A stretch of 64,000 bases of DNA from Desmodesmus armatus (taxonomy: Eukaryota; Chlorophyta; Chlorophyceae; Sphaeropleales; Scenedesmaceae). Below, piece by piece: positions 1-10,275 of the stretch; the stretch's first letter is position 1; every line of letters starts with the position of its first letter. The position numbers and the translations under genes are program-made. The stretch is from positions 178,501 to 242,500 of the forward strand of contig VIIQ02000631.1 in the NCBI GenBank assembly GCA_007449985.2, written 5' to 3'. A model generated the notes under the pieces. That model did not search any database, had not been told where the DNA came from, and saw only the letters and a list, made by a program, of their open reading frames with translations.

Positions 1-116
1 CCCCAGGTTTTGCCCACCTGCAGATCACAGACTTCCTCTGCAGGCGTCTGATGCTGGCAGATGTGGTGACCGTCATCGGCACACTGGATGTTGTGTTTGG
101 AGAGATTGACCGGTAG
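1..116 (+). CDS. NUO7: NADH dehydrogenase 49 kDa subunit (Nad7/NDUFS2), C-terminal exon, partial
   Basis: Reading from base 3, the frame gives a peptide starting PGFAHLQ, containing [21 protein letters not shown] and ending at TAG (114-116). This closely matches the end of the 49 kDa/Nad7 subunit of respiratory complex I, whose usual C-terminus ends in a phrase like ADVVTIIGTQDIVFGEVDR. The subunit sits in the peripheral arm of complex I in the mitochondrial matrix and helps form the quinone site. Only the last 37 or so codons lie in the window; the rest of the gene is to the left. Nad7 is encoded in the mitochondrion in most plants and in Trebouxiophyceae but in the nucleus in Chlorophyceae, so this fragment helps place the organism. 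Identification is firm despite the short length. Confidence 0.85.
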   Translation, partial: PGFAHLQITDFLCRRLMLADVVTVIGTLDVVFGEIDR

Positions 117-545
117 ACATGCTACATGTGTGCAGCGTCTGTTGTCGCGCAGCTAGCTCGGGTCCAGGTGTTGGGCAGGCCCAGGTAGCTGTTGTTTTGA
201 GCTTGACGGGTACTGAAGTTCGAGTGTGATGTTTCTGCTGCCAGAACATGGGTTCCTGCTAGTACATTCCGTCCGGCAACGTTTTGTTGTCAGGCTGCTC
301 ACCAAATCACAGGTCAGATCACAACTGTCAGAGGCAGTTCTGGCTGTGGGGGTTGCTTCTGGCGGGGTGTGCTGTCTCAAAGACTGCTGTTGCGATTGTG
401 CTAGATACAGCATTTAGATAGATTGTTGCAGTCTGGCAGAGGTTGTCGCTGTTGATACTTGTACTATTGTGCGGCAGCAGTGTGCTGCCCACCACTTGAG
501 CTTGACAAGCTGACCCAGTGCAGGAGTGGTGTTGGTAGGAGGGGG

Positions 546-559
546 TGTAATCGGTGTAA
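546..559 (+). terminator. Two TGTAA poly(A) signals for NUO7
   Basis: TGTAA occurs at 546-550 and again at 555-559, about 430 nt after the NUO7 stop. TGTAA is the usual polyadenylation signal of chlorophycean algae. The paired copies make this the likely 3' end of the NUO7 transcript. Confidence 0.5.
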
Positions 560-1101
560 TCATGGGCATACCTGAAGCATGCATGAATGTGGCGAATGTG
601 CTACTTTATGGGAGCTGTACGTTCAGTGAGCTTGCTTGATCAAAACAAGGTGGGAGGTGTCTGCCCAGGAAAAATGACTGGCAAGACGCGACAGAGGGAA
701 AGTGAATGTCCAAGGGGCCGAAACTTAATAGGTCCTTTGTGGAAGGATAGCAGGCACGTGAGACTTCTTGTGACATTGCTCAGGTTGGAGACTAGGTTGA
801 AACTGGAGCTGCCCACACTCCTGTCTGATGGCCAAAGAACCCTTCAACATTGCCTAGCAAGCATAGGGCTTTTCCAACTCGCAGGAACCACAATACATGG
901 ATTGAGCAAGTTGGTGAGAAGCTGGCGCCCAGCCCAGGCTGTACCACAAGTGTGCACTGCAGCTAGCAGCACGCCACGGAGTAAAATGCACGTCCCTCAT
1001 CTTGAGACAGTGGCCTAAAACCTCCAGCCTGGGGTTTATGATCAACCATACTTACAAAGGTCGTGGCCAATTTGCAATCTTTGCAACACATCAAACAATG
1101 A
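560..1101. other. Convergent spacer between NUO7 and the ClpT-like gene
   Basis: About 540 bases between the NUO7 poly(A) signals and the ClpT-like 3' end. Open frames here are short, lack splice logic and show no recognisable family. TGTAA on the minus strand at 1102-1106 and 1052-1056 probably ends the ClpT-like transcript. I see no gene in this stretch. Confidence 0.5.
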
Positions 1102-1117
1102 TTACACTGTGGCAGGC

Positions 1118-2540
1118 TTACAAGAACATGTCCTGGCTAGACATTGCTGCCCCCTCATAGCCAGGCATGTTGTACACCACTCCTGTCTTCTTCTCCACTG
1201 CACGCTTGACCCGGTCAAAGTTGAGGTCAACATCGGGGAACAGGCTGGTCAGCACATCTGATGCTGCAAATGCCATCAGAAGGTCCTCTGTTGTCACCTT
1301 GTCACGGCCTGCCCAGCTGCCGTACCGCACAGCACCCTGCAGAATGAGGCTGGCGCGCTCGCCCCACTGCATGTAGGGGGTGAACGCACGGGGGTTGAGG
1401 CCATCGGCCACGTTGAGAGCCCAGAGGACTTCATTCCAGGCGCCGTAGATGTCGTCTATGCCTAGTTCACGCAGCACCTGTGGGCGCACAGCACATGGTT
1501 GACAAAGAAAAGCGGCAGGGCAGGGTGGGTTGCTGTGAGCTCACTGACACAGGCAGCATGGCACTGTGTATGTGGAACGTGCTGTGCGTGTGAATTTGGA
1601 ATGTGCTGTGCCTGCTAGCAAAGCGCTGAGGCAGCTGGAGAACAACTGCATGTGTAATGCTATGGCCCATTCAACGCAAAACGAGGCTTGGCATGCTTTC
1701 CAACCTTGGCACTGCCAGCCCTTAGCACTGCCAGCCAATGTGAATGTGGAACGTGCTGTGCCTGCTAGCAAAGCACTGAGGCAGCTGGAGAACACTGGAT
1801 GCGCAGCTATGGCCCATTTAAGGCAAAAAAAAGCTGGGCATGCTTTCCACCCTTGGCTGGCATGCTAAGGGTGGAAAGCATGCCAAGCCTCATTTTGCCT
1901 TGATTGGGCCATAGCACACGCATCCAGTGTAAGCCTCTTCTTCTAAGGGGGTGCATTCCTCAACTGCAGTCTGCTTCCTGCCTGATGGAAGGTGATGTCA
2001 CCACTTCACACAGCTTGAAATAGCTGCACCACTACTTGCTCCGCAAGCAGTCAGCCAATCAACAGTGTCCCCAACCCCCAGACATCACCAACATCCTCGC
2101 AAACTCACGTCGCATGCAATGCTGTTCTCCTTCTTCAGCAGACCCAGCAGCACCATCCATGAGTGCACATAGTACGTCTCTGAAGTCCACGCCAGCTTCA
2201 GTGCATATGTGACGATCTCGAAAAGCTCTGGCTCCAACGCTGCAGGCCCGATCAGCTCATCCAGGTCCACAGTCGAGGTAGCTGCTGCTGCTGACATGAC
2301 CACAGCTCTGCGCCTGCTGCTGAAGCTGCTGCCTGCTGACAAGTGGTGGTGCTGCTGCTGCTGAGGGTTTGTGGCACTACTGCTGTGGCCAATGCCTGCT
2401 GCTGCTGGGGCTGCAACACGTGCTGCTGCTGTTGCTGCTACTGCAGTATTGTGAGATCTACAGACAACGGATGCCACGACAGGCTGCGCGCCATGCCGCG
2501 ACGTGCTTGCAAGAGCGCTGCTTCGTTGGTGTAAATGCAT
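1118..2540 (-). CDS. Plastid ClpT-like accessory subunit of the Clp protease
   Basis: Two exons, 2540-2109 and 1477-1118, join at GAC|GTGAGT and CAG|GTGCTG with the frame kept, giving 263 aa. The first ~75 residues are Ala/Ser/Gln/His-rich with few acidic residues, as in a chloroplast transit peptide. The rest resembles the Clp-N-like fold of ClpT proteins: YALKLAWTSETYYVHSWMVLLGLLKKEN, then LRELGIDDIYGAWNEVLWALN, ending MPGYEGAAMSSQDMFL. Plant and algal ClpT proteins bind the ClpP/R rings in the stroma and help assemble the protease core; they have no catalytic residues. It could instead be a related 'double Clp-N motif' protein. The 631 bp intron holds a tandem repeat with an inverted copy. 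It faces CCT5 across a short divergent promoter. Confidence 0.75.
1591..1912. repeat. Tandem 150 bp repeat with an inverted third copy, inside the ClpT intron
   Basis: A unit starting near 1591 recurs 150 bp later near 1741; both contain GCCTGCTAGCAAAGC and GAGGCAGCTGGAGAACA, then ATGGCCCATT and GGCATGCTTTCCA. From about 1868 to 1912 the second half of the unit returns in inverted orientation (GGTGGAAAGCATGCC, then GGGCCATAG), so 1808-1912 could fold into a long hairpin. No coding potential or target-site duplication was seen. Confidence 0.75.
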
Positions 2541-2876
2541 GTTGATGCCTTAGACAGGCACAGGACGAGTATGCAAACCTTCAAGGTTTGCAACTGAACA
2601 AGGAGGTTGAGAGTACTTCTTAACGCTGAAATAAGGGTGAGGGCATTTCAGATGTCCCACAGTGCTCTACAGCACCATTCCCCATGTTTGCACTGAAACC
2701 TCCCAGGGTCTTAGCTTAGTTGTAGCAAGGAGAGCCCAGGAGAGCTCAGAGGATCAGCATCACTGCTTGTATTGCGCTGCTGTTGTTCTGTTGAAAGAAC
2801 AAGCCTGCCCTGTTGTTCCCTGTGAAGGCCCCCTTGCTGAAGAGAGTCTGCAAGCAGCACAGACAGGAAGCTCAAG
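2541..2876. promoter_or_regulatory. Divergent promoter of ClpT-like gene and CCT5, with a 21 bp palindrome
   Basis: The start codons of the minus-strand ClpT-like gene (2540) and plus-strand CCT5 (2877) are only 336 bp apart, so both 5' UTRs and promoters must lie here. A perfect dyad with 9-base arms and a 3-base centre, TGCAAACCT TCA AGGTTTGCA, lies at 2572-2592, close to the ClpT-like side. It may be a binding site for a dimeric factor; this is inference. No TATA box stands out. Confidence 0.5.
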
Positions 2877-5624
2877 ATGTCTTTAGCCTTTGATGAATAT
2901 GGAAGGCCCTTCATCATCATACGGGTGCGTTTGGATGCCTAGAGGTAGTTCGCTACCCCGAAATGATCTAGACTTGCGATTTGAGCGCCCAGCAACAGAT
3001 ATCTTCTCAGCCGGCCATGCAGCACTGCTGGCTAAGCTCAACCCAACGATCCTTCTTTATGCTACTGTAGGACCAAGGCGGTAAGTCGCGGCTGCGCGGA
3101 ACAGAGGCAGTCAAGGCCAACATCCTGGCAGCCAAGACAGTAGCCAGGACGCTGAGGTCCTCTCTGGGGCCCAAGGGCATGGACAAGATGCTGCAGAGCC
3201 CGGATGGAGACGTCACCATTAGTGAGTAGCACATGCAGCACCTCTGGCAGCCGATCAGGCAGCTCCTTGTAAGATTTTGCGTGTGATCATCTGTCTCACT
3301 CACCCGAGCACAGTCGCAGACCTGTGTAGTGCAGCACCATGCAGCATCCCTTTTGGTAACCTTTCAATTCAAATGTGATTTTCTAGATGCTTGAGTGCTC
3401 ACCAGCAGCTTGCAAGTAGTGGTTTTCTACACGGATGGTTCTGCACCCCTTGCACACCTGCGTGTGCCGCTGCCCTCTTTTTTTGCTCTGTTGTGCTGCC
3501 TCAGCTAACGATGGTGCAACCATCCTGGAGCAGATGGAGGTCTCAAACCAGATAGGCAGGCTGTTGGTCGAGCTCAGCAAGTCGCAGGACCATGAAATCG
3601 GCGACGGCACAACAGGCGTGGTGGTGCTGGCAGGTGGGTCAGGCCAGCCAGCAGGCGGCACAGCAGCAGGTTTCCTCAAAGGGGAAGCAGATAGCAGCAG
3701 GAAGCAACAGCTGACTTTGTTGCAAGACTGGGAAACCTTGGATCCTTCCCAACAGTTATCGTAATGCTGCTAGACGTGCCTCAGCATTCTGGGACCTTCA
3801 CGTGCCAGGCTGGCGCAACAGCAGCGTCTTTGCTGTTGCGGCAGAAGGATTTGCAAACTGGTGCCAGTGCTAACAGAAAAAATAAAACACAAAGCAAGCA
3901 GCTGCATGCATCCCTTGCATGTGCCATTTGCATGTGCAAGCACTGCTCTCGGCACAGCATCAGTCTCATCTGCACCTGTGCTGGCTCTGTCTTTGCCCTG
4001 CATCCTGTGCCGGATCTGTATTTGTCCTGCATTCGATTCCTGCAGGCTCGCTGCTGGAGCAGGCAGAGAACCTGTTGGACATGGGTATCCACCCGTTGCG
4101 CATTGCAGAGGGCTATGAGATGGCCTGCAAGGTCGGCACAGCGCACCTGGAGAGCATTGCAACCAAGTGGGACTTTGACCCCAAGGACATTGAGCCGCTG
4201 GTGCAGACCTGCATGACCACACTCTCCAGCAAAGTGTAGGTGGCGCTGCTATGTTATGTGTTAGTGTGACTCTGTTTGTGTTAGTGTGACTTTGCTAGAT
4301 TGGGTTTGGTTGGGTTTGGGCCAAGCTGTCTGTGTGAATGGCCAAGTGTGGGTGACACACTGCTGCGTAGTCCATGCAGCTGTGAGTCGAAGCAGCAGCG
4401 TCTGCAAAGTCAGCAGAACAGCTGGGCCCCTTGCAGCGAAAGCAAGCACCTGATGGCTACAAGCAGCTGGCTGTCACCTGGGTGCCCCACTCCACCAGCT
4501 GTGAGCTGTGGCATTCAGCAGCGACTGGCACAAGGACGGCATGCATCTTGCTAACGTGTCAGGAGACCGCGTGTGTGTGGGATGCACAGTCCTGGATGTC
4601 TAGGGGCGCTGTGCTTTCCCTGTTGTCGCTGCCACCTGTGGTGCGCTGTATTCTCTGGTTGATGTGTGTTGCCACTCTGGTTGGTGTGTGTCGTCACTGA
4701 AAGTGTGCACGTCATGCGGTGTGTGTTTTTGTGTGCAGTGTTGGGCGCCTGAAGCGGCAGATGGCAGAGATCTGTGTGAAGTCAGTGCTGGCAGTGGCAG
4801 ACCTGTCCAGGAGGGACGTCAACCTGGACCTTATCAAGGTGCGTGTGTACACATGAGTTGCATCAAAAATGTTGCATCGTGTGTTAGGCATTGAGGATGC
4901 ATGTGTAGCTGGCATATTGTCAACGTGCAAGTCACATGCATATGAGGCACACGTAGTCTATGTGTGCGTTTTTTTGGGGGGGGGGGGGAGGGGAGGTGTC
5001 AATGACCCATGAAAGATTGGCAAGGGCCATGCAGCAAGGTGTTGCGACATTGACAAGCAACCAGCAAGGGAGGATGGGGCCAGGGCTACGGGACAGGAGT
5101 CGCTGACAAGATGAAACCATCAGCAGATGATACAGGTTCAGCAGGGCTTGGAAGGCGAGCAGTGACAGGGGCAGGATCATGCAATCCATTAGGGTTCTTG
5201 ATGTCTGTGGAGCGTGTGTACAGCTGCAACAGGGTTTCCATGATGTTGGCTGGTGCTACCATGCTGCTGGGCTATGCTGTACAAGGCCGATGCCCATTGA
5301 ATGGTAGTTGGTTAAGCAGGAGATAAAGTTCATCCGTGACAACCACTGATTGAGTGACGAAGCATTGAATGCTTCCTCAATCAAAACTGCAAATGTGCTT
5401 GTGCCTGCCTGGCTGCTGCCCCTGCAGGTGGAGGGCAAGGTGGGTGGTGCCATGGAGGACACCCGCATGGTTGAGGGCATTGTGATCGACAAGGACTTCA
5501 GCCACCCACAGATGCCTAAGGAACTCAAGGACGTGAAGATTGCCATCCTCACATGCCCCTTTGAGGCACCAAAGCCCAAGACAAAGCACAAGGTGGGTGC
5601 CGCTGCTGCTGCTGCTGCTGCTGC

Positions 5625-5658
<34 letters not shown>

Positions 5659-8600
5659 ATGAGATACTGTGTGAGACTGTATGGCGTGGTGTGGTTCAAC
5701 TGTAGGGTGTGGTTGAGTGGTGCCAGCAATATTGGTTGCAGCACTATCTGATAGCCATCATGCTGCTGCACCTTGCAACACGTCAGCTGTGACAGTACTG
5801 CAGAATGCTGTACATCACTCAAAAGAGGCGTCCAGCGTGAATGCACAAGTGTTGTCACACTGCTTCCGAGTGGTCAGTGTGATTCTGTTGTTGCGTTGCA
5901 CCCAAGTTGTGTCTGAGTGTGGACCCACAATGCACGTGCGTGTGTGGTGTGTGCAGGTTGACATTGACACAGTTGAGAAGTTTGAGACGTTGCGGGCGAA
6001 TGAGCAGCAGTACTTTGTGGACATGGTCAAGCGCTGCAAGGATGCAGGTGGGACCCCAGCAAATAACTGCAGCCAGACACACGTAGACAGCAGCAGTTGC
6101 TGCAGCAGCAGCAGCAGCAGCACCATTAGGGGTGAGGCTGACACGGCAGTAATGATAGCGTTTGCGGTTGCGGTAGCTGTAACACAGTACTTACTGGCCC
6201 ACCCCCACCCCCCACATGCACACACAGAAACACACTCTGCCAGGACCCGTTGTGCACACTTACACGGTCTCTAGCAACACGCGCAGTATCTGTTTGTTGC
6301 AACTTATGTGTTCTTCCGTCAACGTACACAGGTGCTGACCTGGTGATCTGCCAGTGGGGTTTTGAGGATGAAGCCAACCACCTGCTGTACCACCACAACC
6401 TGCCAGCCATCCGCTGGGTGGGTGGAGTGGAGATTGAGCTCATCGCCATGGCCACTGGCGCACGCATCGTGCCGCGCTTTGAGGTACGGGTCGCAGGGTG
6501 GGGCTTCAAGGGGCATTGTGCAGGGGTTGCCCCGACAGTCGAATGACATCAACGCATGCTGCATTCCGGTGTTTTTAGACCTGGATGCCGGTGCAAACAT
6601 TGTGCGTGCTTCCATAAACTGTTTGCAGGATACCCTGCACAGTCACAATTAAGCATAGTGGATGCAGTGGGCATGCTTTGCATGCTTGCTGGCGGGACGC
6701 GATAAAGACGCATGGGGCAATTGGAGTGATTGTAGGCCTGGGGCAGCTTGCACAAGGGTAAGATCCACATCAAGCATCACACCTGCTGCTACTCTCTGTT
6801 GTTCTGCAGGAGCTGACGCCTGACAAGCTGGGTTTTGCCAAGTCAGTGCGTGAGGTGGGCTACGGCACCACCAAGGACCGCTCCATCATCATAGAGGGCT
6901 GCCCCAACCTGTCTGCGGTCACCATCTGGGTGCGCGGCGGCAACAAGATGGTGCTGGATGAGGTCCGGCGCAGCCTGCACGACGCACTGTGCGTCGCACG
7001 CAACTTGGTGAGCCTACCAAGGCTTTTTTGAGGCGGAGGGGGGTGGACAAGGCTCCTTTTTTCTTGTGATGCGCCTGTTGCGCGAAGGTCACCAGTACAT
7101 GAGCCTCTCGAGCTACTGTTGGTTGTCTTTCGAGTCATGTGGGTTTCCTGCGAACGGGTTTGGGGGGGGGGTGCAGGGGGTCCCTGCTGCCCCACGGCTC
7201 AGTGCACCCTTGTCAACTAAATCCGCTCAAGCTGAGTCAGCTTGTGTCTGTTCGCCTGCTGTGGTATCGCTGACTGCAGGTGCGGGATAACTCCATCGTG
7301 TACGGTGGGGGTGCTGCTGAGATCAGCTGCAGCTTGGCAGTTGAGGCAGCAGCGGACAAGGTGGTCGGCGTGGAGCAGTATGCCATGCGCGCCTTTGCAG
7401 GTAAGGGTCAGGGTTGAGATTTTAGGGGTTGTAAGGGTTAGGGTTAGGGTCAGGGTTTAGGCAGTTGAGGTAGCAGCGGACAAGGTGGTCGGCGTGGAGC
7501 AGTATGCCATGCGCGCCTTTGCAGGTAAGGGTCAGGGTTGAGATTTTAGGGGTTGTAAGGGTTAGGGTTAGGGTCAGGGTTTAGGCAGTTGAGGCAGCAG
7601 CGGACAAGGTGGTGGGCGTGGAGCAGTATGCCATGTGCGCCTTTACAGGTAAGGGGTTAAGGTCAAGGTTTTTGGGGTTTAGGGTTAGGGTTAGGGTCAG
7701 GGTTTAGGCAGTTGAGGCAGCAGCAGCGGACAAGGTGGTCGGCGTGGAGCAGTATGCTATGCGCGCCTTTGCAGGTATGGGTCTGCTGCATTGCACGCCT
7801 GCTGTGCGGCTGCATGACTATCATGCATGCTTGCTGGTCTTGCATGCCTGCATGGTTGCTGTGCACAGGGGGCGCGGGGGTGTGTAATGTTCCCTCCCTC
7901 CGTCATCACGATGGCTTGATCATGCAGTCACTCTGTCAGACCTATGACACATCCCATCGACACCCCATCCTCCCCATGATTGAAGCCGCACAACATGATG
8001 ACGGACCTCCTGCTGCACACCCTGACCTTGCATTATGCTTTGTGTGCAGATGCGCTGGAGGCGTGTAGATGCAAGTATGCATATGTTCCTGATGTCCCGT
8101 GTCCTCATCAAGGCAGACAAAAGCTCACTCCATGACTCTGCCAAGCTCACCCAATGGCTCCTGCTGCACCACTCTGCACTATGCTGTGTGTGCCACTCAG
8201 CTCACCCAGCCCCCCCCCCCTGCTGCACACCCTGACCCTGTATCATGCTGTCGGTGCCACTCAATCAAACCAACAATAAAGCAAAATATCACGGCGTGTA
8301 GATTTCGAATAATATACTTGCTCACCCAGCCCCTCATGCTGCACACCCTGCCATGCTGTGTGTGCAGATGCGCTTGAGGCGGTGCCGTTGGCGCTGGCAG
8401 AGAACAGCGGGCTGCCCTCCATAGAGAGCCTCACAGCAGTCAAGGCGCGGCAGCTGGCCGAGAGCAACCCCCACCTGGGCATCGACTGTAACGACACCGG
8501 CACCAACGACATGCGGGAGCAGAACGTCTTTGAGACGTTGATCGGCAAGAAGCAGCAGCTGTTCCTGGCCACACAGGTGGGTGTGCTTGGCGCAGGGGTG

Positions 8601-9050
8601 GCAGCCTTGGTTTTTTTATCCGGGCGGGGGGACTTGTTCCAGCAAGGCATGTGTGCTGCCTGCAAGTGGCGTTGCCAACTGACATGGGGCCGAGTCAGAC
8701 GTTGGGTATGGACAAGTGCAACCCCCACTGGAAGTTTGCATCTCCCACACTGGATAGAACACACTACCGAGGCACGGCAGAAGCAGAGCCAAAATGAACC
8801 GTTCCGCCTCTGTTTGCAGCATGTCACGGCCAGCACAAGACGCAGCAACCACTATGCTTCCAGCCGCAGCACCTTTGGTCAGTGGAACACCATCCCCATC
8901 CGGTAGACTGTGTGCGTGCCTTGTGCAAAGCTGTGTGCAGGCTTTTGTGTTTCAATCTGCTTGATTGCTCACTGGCTGATTTTTGTGTTGCAGGTGTGCA
9001 AAATGATCCTCAAAATTGATGACATCATTCAGCCAAGCCAGTATGAGTGA
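2877..9050 (+). CDS. CCT5: T-complex protein 1 subunit epsilon (CCT5), cytosolic chaperonin
   Basis: Twelve exons keep the frame: 2877-2924, 3071-3221, 3505-3633, 4046-4235, 4739-4838, 5428-5592, 5957-6047, 6332-6483, 6810-7007, 7280-7400, 8368-8576, 8994-9050, giving 536 aa, the normal CCT5 length. It begins [16 protein letters not shown] and ends [15 protein letters not shown]. Chaperonin ATP-site motifs are intact: [12 protein letters not shown] in exon 2 and [11 protein letters not shown] in exon 3. CCT5-specific stretches include PKPKTKHK then [25 protein letters not shown], and [18 protein letters not shown]5 is one of eight paralogues in the double-ring TRiC/CCT that folds actin, tubulin and other proteins in the cytosol. 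A TGTAA poly(A) signal follows at 9161-9165. Introns 6 and 10 are unusual: a CTG/GCT repeat and arrays of duplicated splice borders. Confidence 0.97.
5601..5658. repeat. GCT microsatellite in CCT5 intron 6
   Basis: About 19 GCT units, with one GCC interruption, start 8 bases after the donor site of CCT5 exon 6. The repeat is intronic, but if the intron were retained it would be read as poly-Ala in the upstream frame. Lengths of such tracts are often variable between strains. Confidence 0.9.
7336..7774 (+). repeat. Four-copy ~123 bp array of CCT5 exon 10 end, donor site and TTAGGG-like intron start
   Basis: The last 64 bases of CCT5 exon 10 (to 7400), its GTAAGG donor and about 60 bases of intron repeat three more times. 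The exon-like copies lie at 7461-7524, 7585-7648 and 7708-7774. Each has TTTAG just before it and a GT donor just after it. The spacer between copies is rich in GTTAGGGTTAGGG. Copies differ at only a few bases; the last has an extra CAG. If spliced in, each would be read from the phase-1 junction as GGC AGT TGA, an immediate stop, so they act at most as poison exons. Confidence 0.9.
8008..8367 (+). repeat. Duplicated acceptor regions upstream of CCT5 exon 11
   Basis: The sequence before the true acceptor (CTGCACACCCTG...GCTGTGTGTGCAG|ATGCGCTTGAG at 8338-8378) recurs upstream. The copy at 8008-8065 reaches into the exon (TTTGTGTGCAG|ATGCGCTGGAGGCG). Weaker copies at about 8158-8205 and 8218-8262 have lost the AG. 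The 8008-8065 copy keeps a usable acceptor at 8049, but reading on from it gives a stop soon (GAGGCGTGTAG in register). Confidence 0.75.
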
Positions 9051-9160
9051 AGGTGCTACCCTTGAGGACTTTGATTTTCTGGTGATCTGCTCTTGTTGGT
9101 GCAGCTGTTGCAGCCTTTGGTGGCCTTTGACGTGTTACAAAACAGTTGCGGTGTCTGCCT

Positions 9161-9165
9161 TGTAA
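9161..9165 (+). terminator. TGTAA poly(A) signal of CCT5
   Basis: TGTAA lies 110 nt after the CCT5 stop codon, a normal position for a chlorophycean poly(A) signal. Confidence 0.55.
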
Positions 9166-9894
9166 GTCGTCAGGGCTGGCTCAACTCCCAAGCATTGAGG
9201 ATGCATGTCGTTTGACCACATCACTGTCAGCACGAGGTGCCAGACACGTGATGGACTCAGCAGCAACACATACACCACCTGAAGGTTTGCCCAATGGCCC
9301 TGTGTTGTAGTAAGCTCGCAGAGGCTGAAGCTGTCGTGTCTGTCAACGAAAAGAAGTGGCCCTGGTCAAATTGTTGGGTTGATTTGCCACTTGCAGTACC
9401 CACAATGCATCATTCAGCAATCAGGTGTACAGGTACTTATCCATGACAGCAATTTGGGCCTCCAAAAAATCAGCCCCCGGTGGGGAGGGGGCAGCCTTGA
9501 GCAAAGGTTACATCAGAACTCCCAAACACATCAGCAAATGCTTTGCTGTAAGCAGCAGACAACTCTTGTCAAACAGCTGCAACCACCCTGCCAAGCACCA
9601 GCACTCTGGTAAACCCATCTGAAGAAACTGGCAGAATCAAGGCAGAAGTGCATCAGAAATTCAGACAGTCTGAACTGATTCTGGGTGCAATCCGGGCCGA
9701 TCTGAACCTAGTCTGGAGCAAATCTGAAGTAAATCTGTAGTGAATCCTAAACCCTACTGCAGTACCACAACACTGAGCTGCAGCTACAGTCACAGCTGCA
9801 GTACAAACAGCTACAGCCCAACAGACATCTGAGCTGCCGCTACAGCTGGAGTCACACACAGCTGCAGTACAAAACAGATACAGCAGGAAAAAGA
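9166..9894. other. Convergent spacer between CCT5 and the NOV-like gene
   Basis: About 730 bases with no recognisable gene. A minus-strand TGTAA (TTACA on + at 9508-9512) is the first such signal I see after the NOV-like stop, so that 3' UTR may be about 670 nt long and include the two extra terminal-exon copies. From about 9770 the sequence is rich in GCTGCAGTACA/GCTACAG repeats that continue into those copies. Confidence 0.45.
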
Positions 9895-10275
9895 CAGCTA
9901 CAGCACAACACAAACGCGCACAGCCTGCTGCCTCCAAAGCCTCACAGGGTTGATCAACCGCTCCAGTGACACACTCCCAAAACAAAAACAATACCGGCAG
10001 CTACAGCACAACACAAACGCGCACAGTCTGCTGCCTCCAGAGCCTCACAGGGTTTATCAGCCGCTCCAGCGACACACTCCCGCTCACACCCCTCTGTCAA
10101 ACAGCAGATACCCATTGCCAAGCACCACACCGCTGAGCTGCCACTTCAGCTGGCCTCACAGCCGCAGCACCAACAGCTACAGCACAACACACACACGCAC
10201 AGCCTGCTGCCTCCACAGCCTCACAGGGTTTATCAGCCGCTCCAGTGACACACTCCCGCTCACACCCCTCACCCT
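9895..10275 (-). repeat. Triplicated 3' terminal exon end of the NOV-like gene
   Basis: The last coding segment (about 10275-10177, ending LERLINPVRLWRQQ... and TAG) is repeated downstream at 10095-9998 and 9978-9895. Both extra copies stay open and end in the same VRVCVVL-type tail and TAG stop (at 10001-10003 and 9898-9900). The first copy is preceded by a possible acceptor (TTTGACAG). They could serve as alternative terminal exons or simply be part of the 3' UTR. Confidence 0.8.

Noticed and set aside
587..1018. 143-codon plus-strand open frame after NUO7
   Set aside because: No domain, no splice or start context, overlaps the expected 3' ends of two convergent genes; likely chance.
7336..7774. 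CRISPR-like array
   Set aside because: Regular ~123 bp period, but the repeats are exon and donor copies in a eukaryotic intron, without unique spacers or cas genes.
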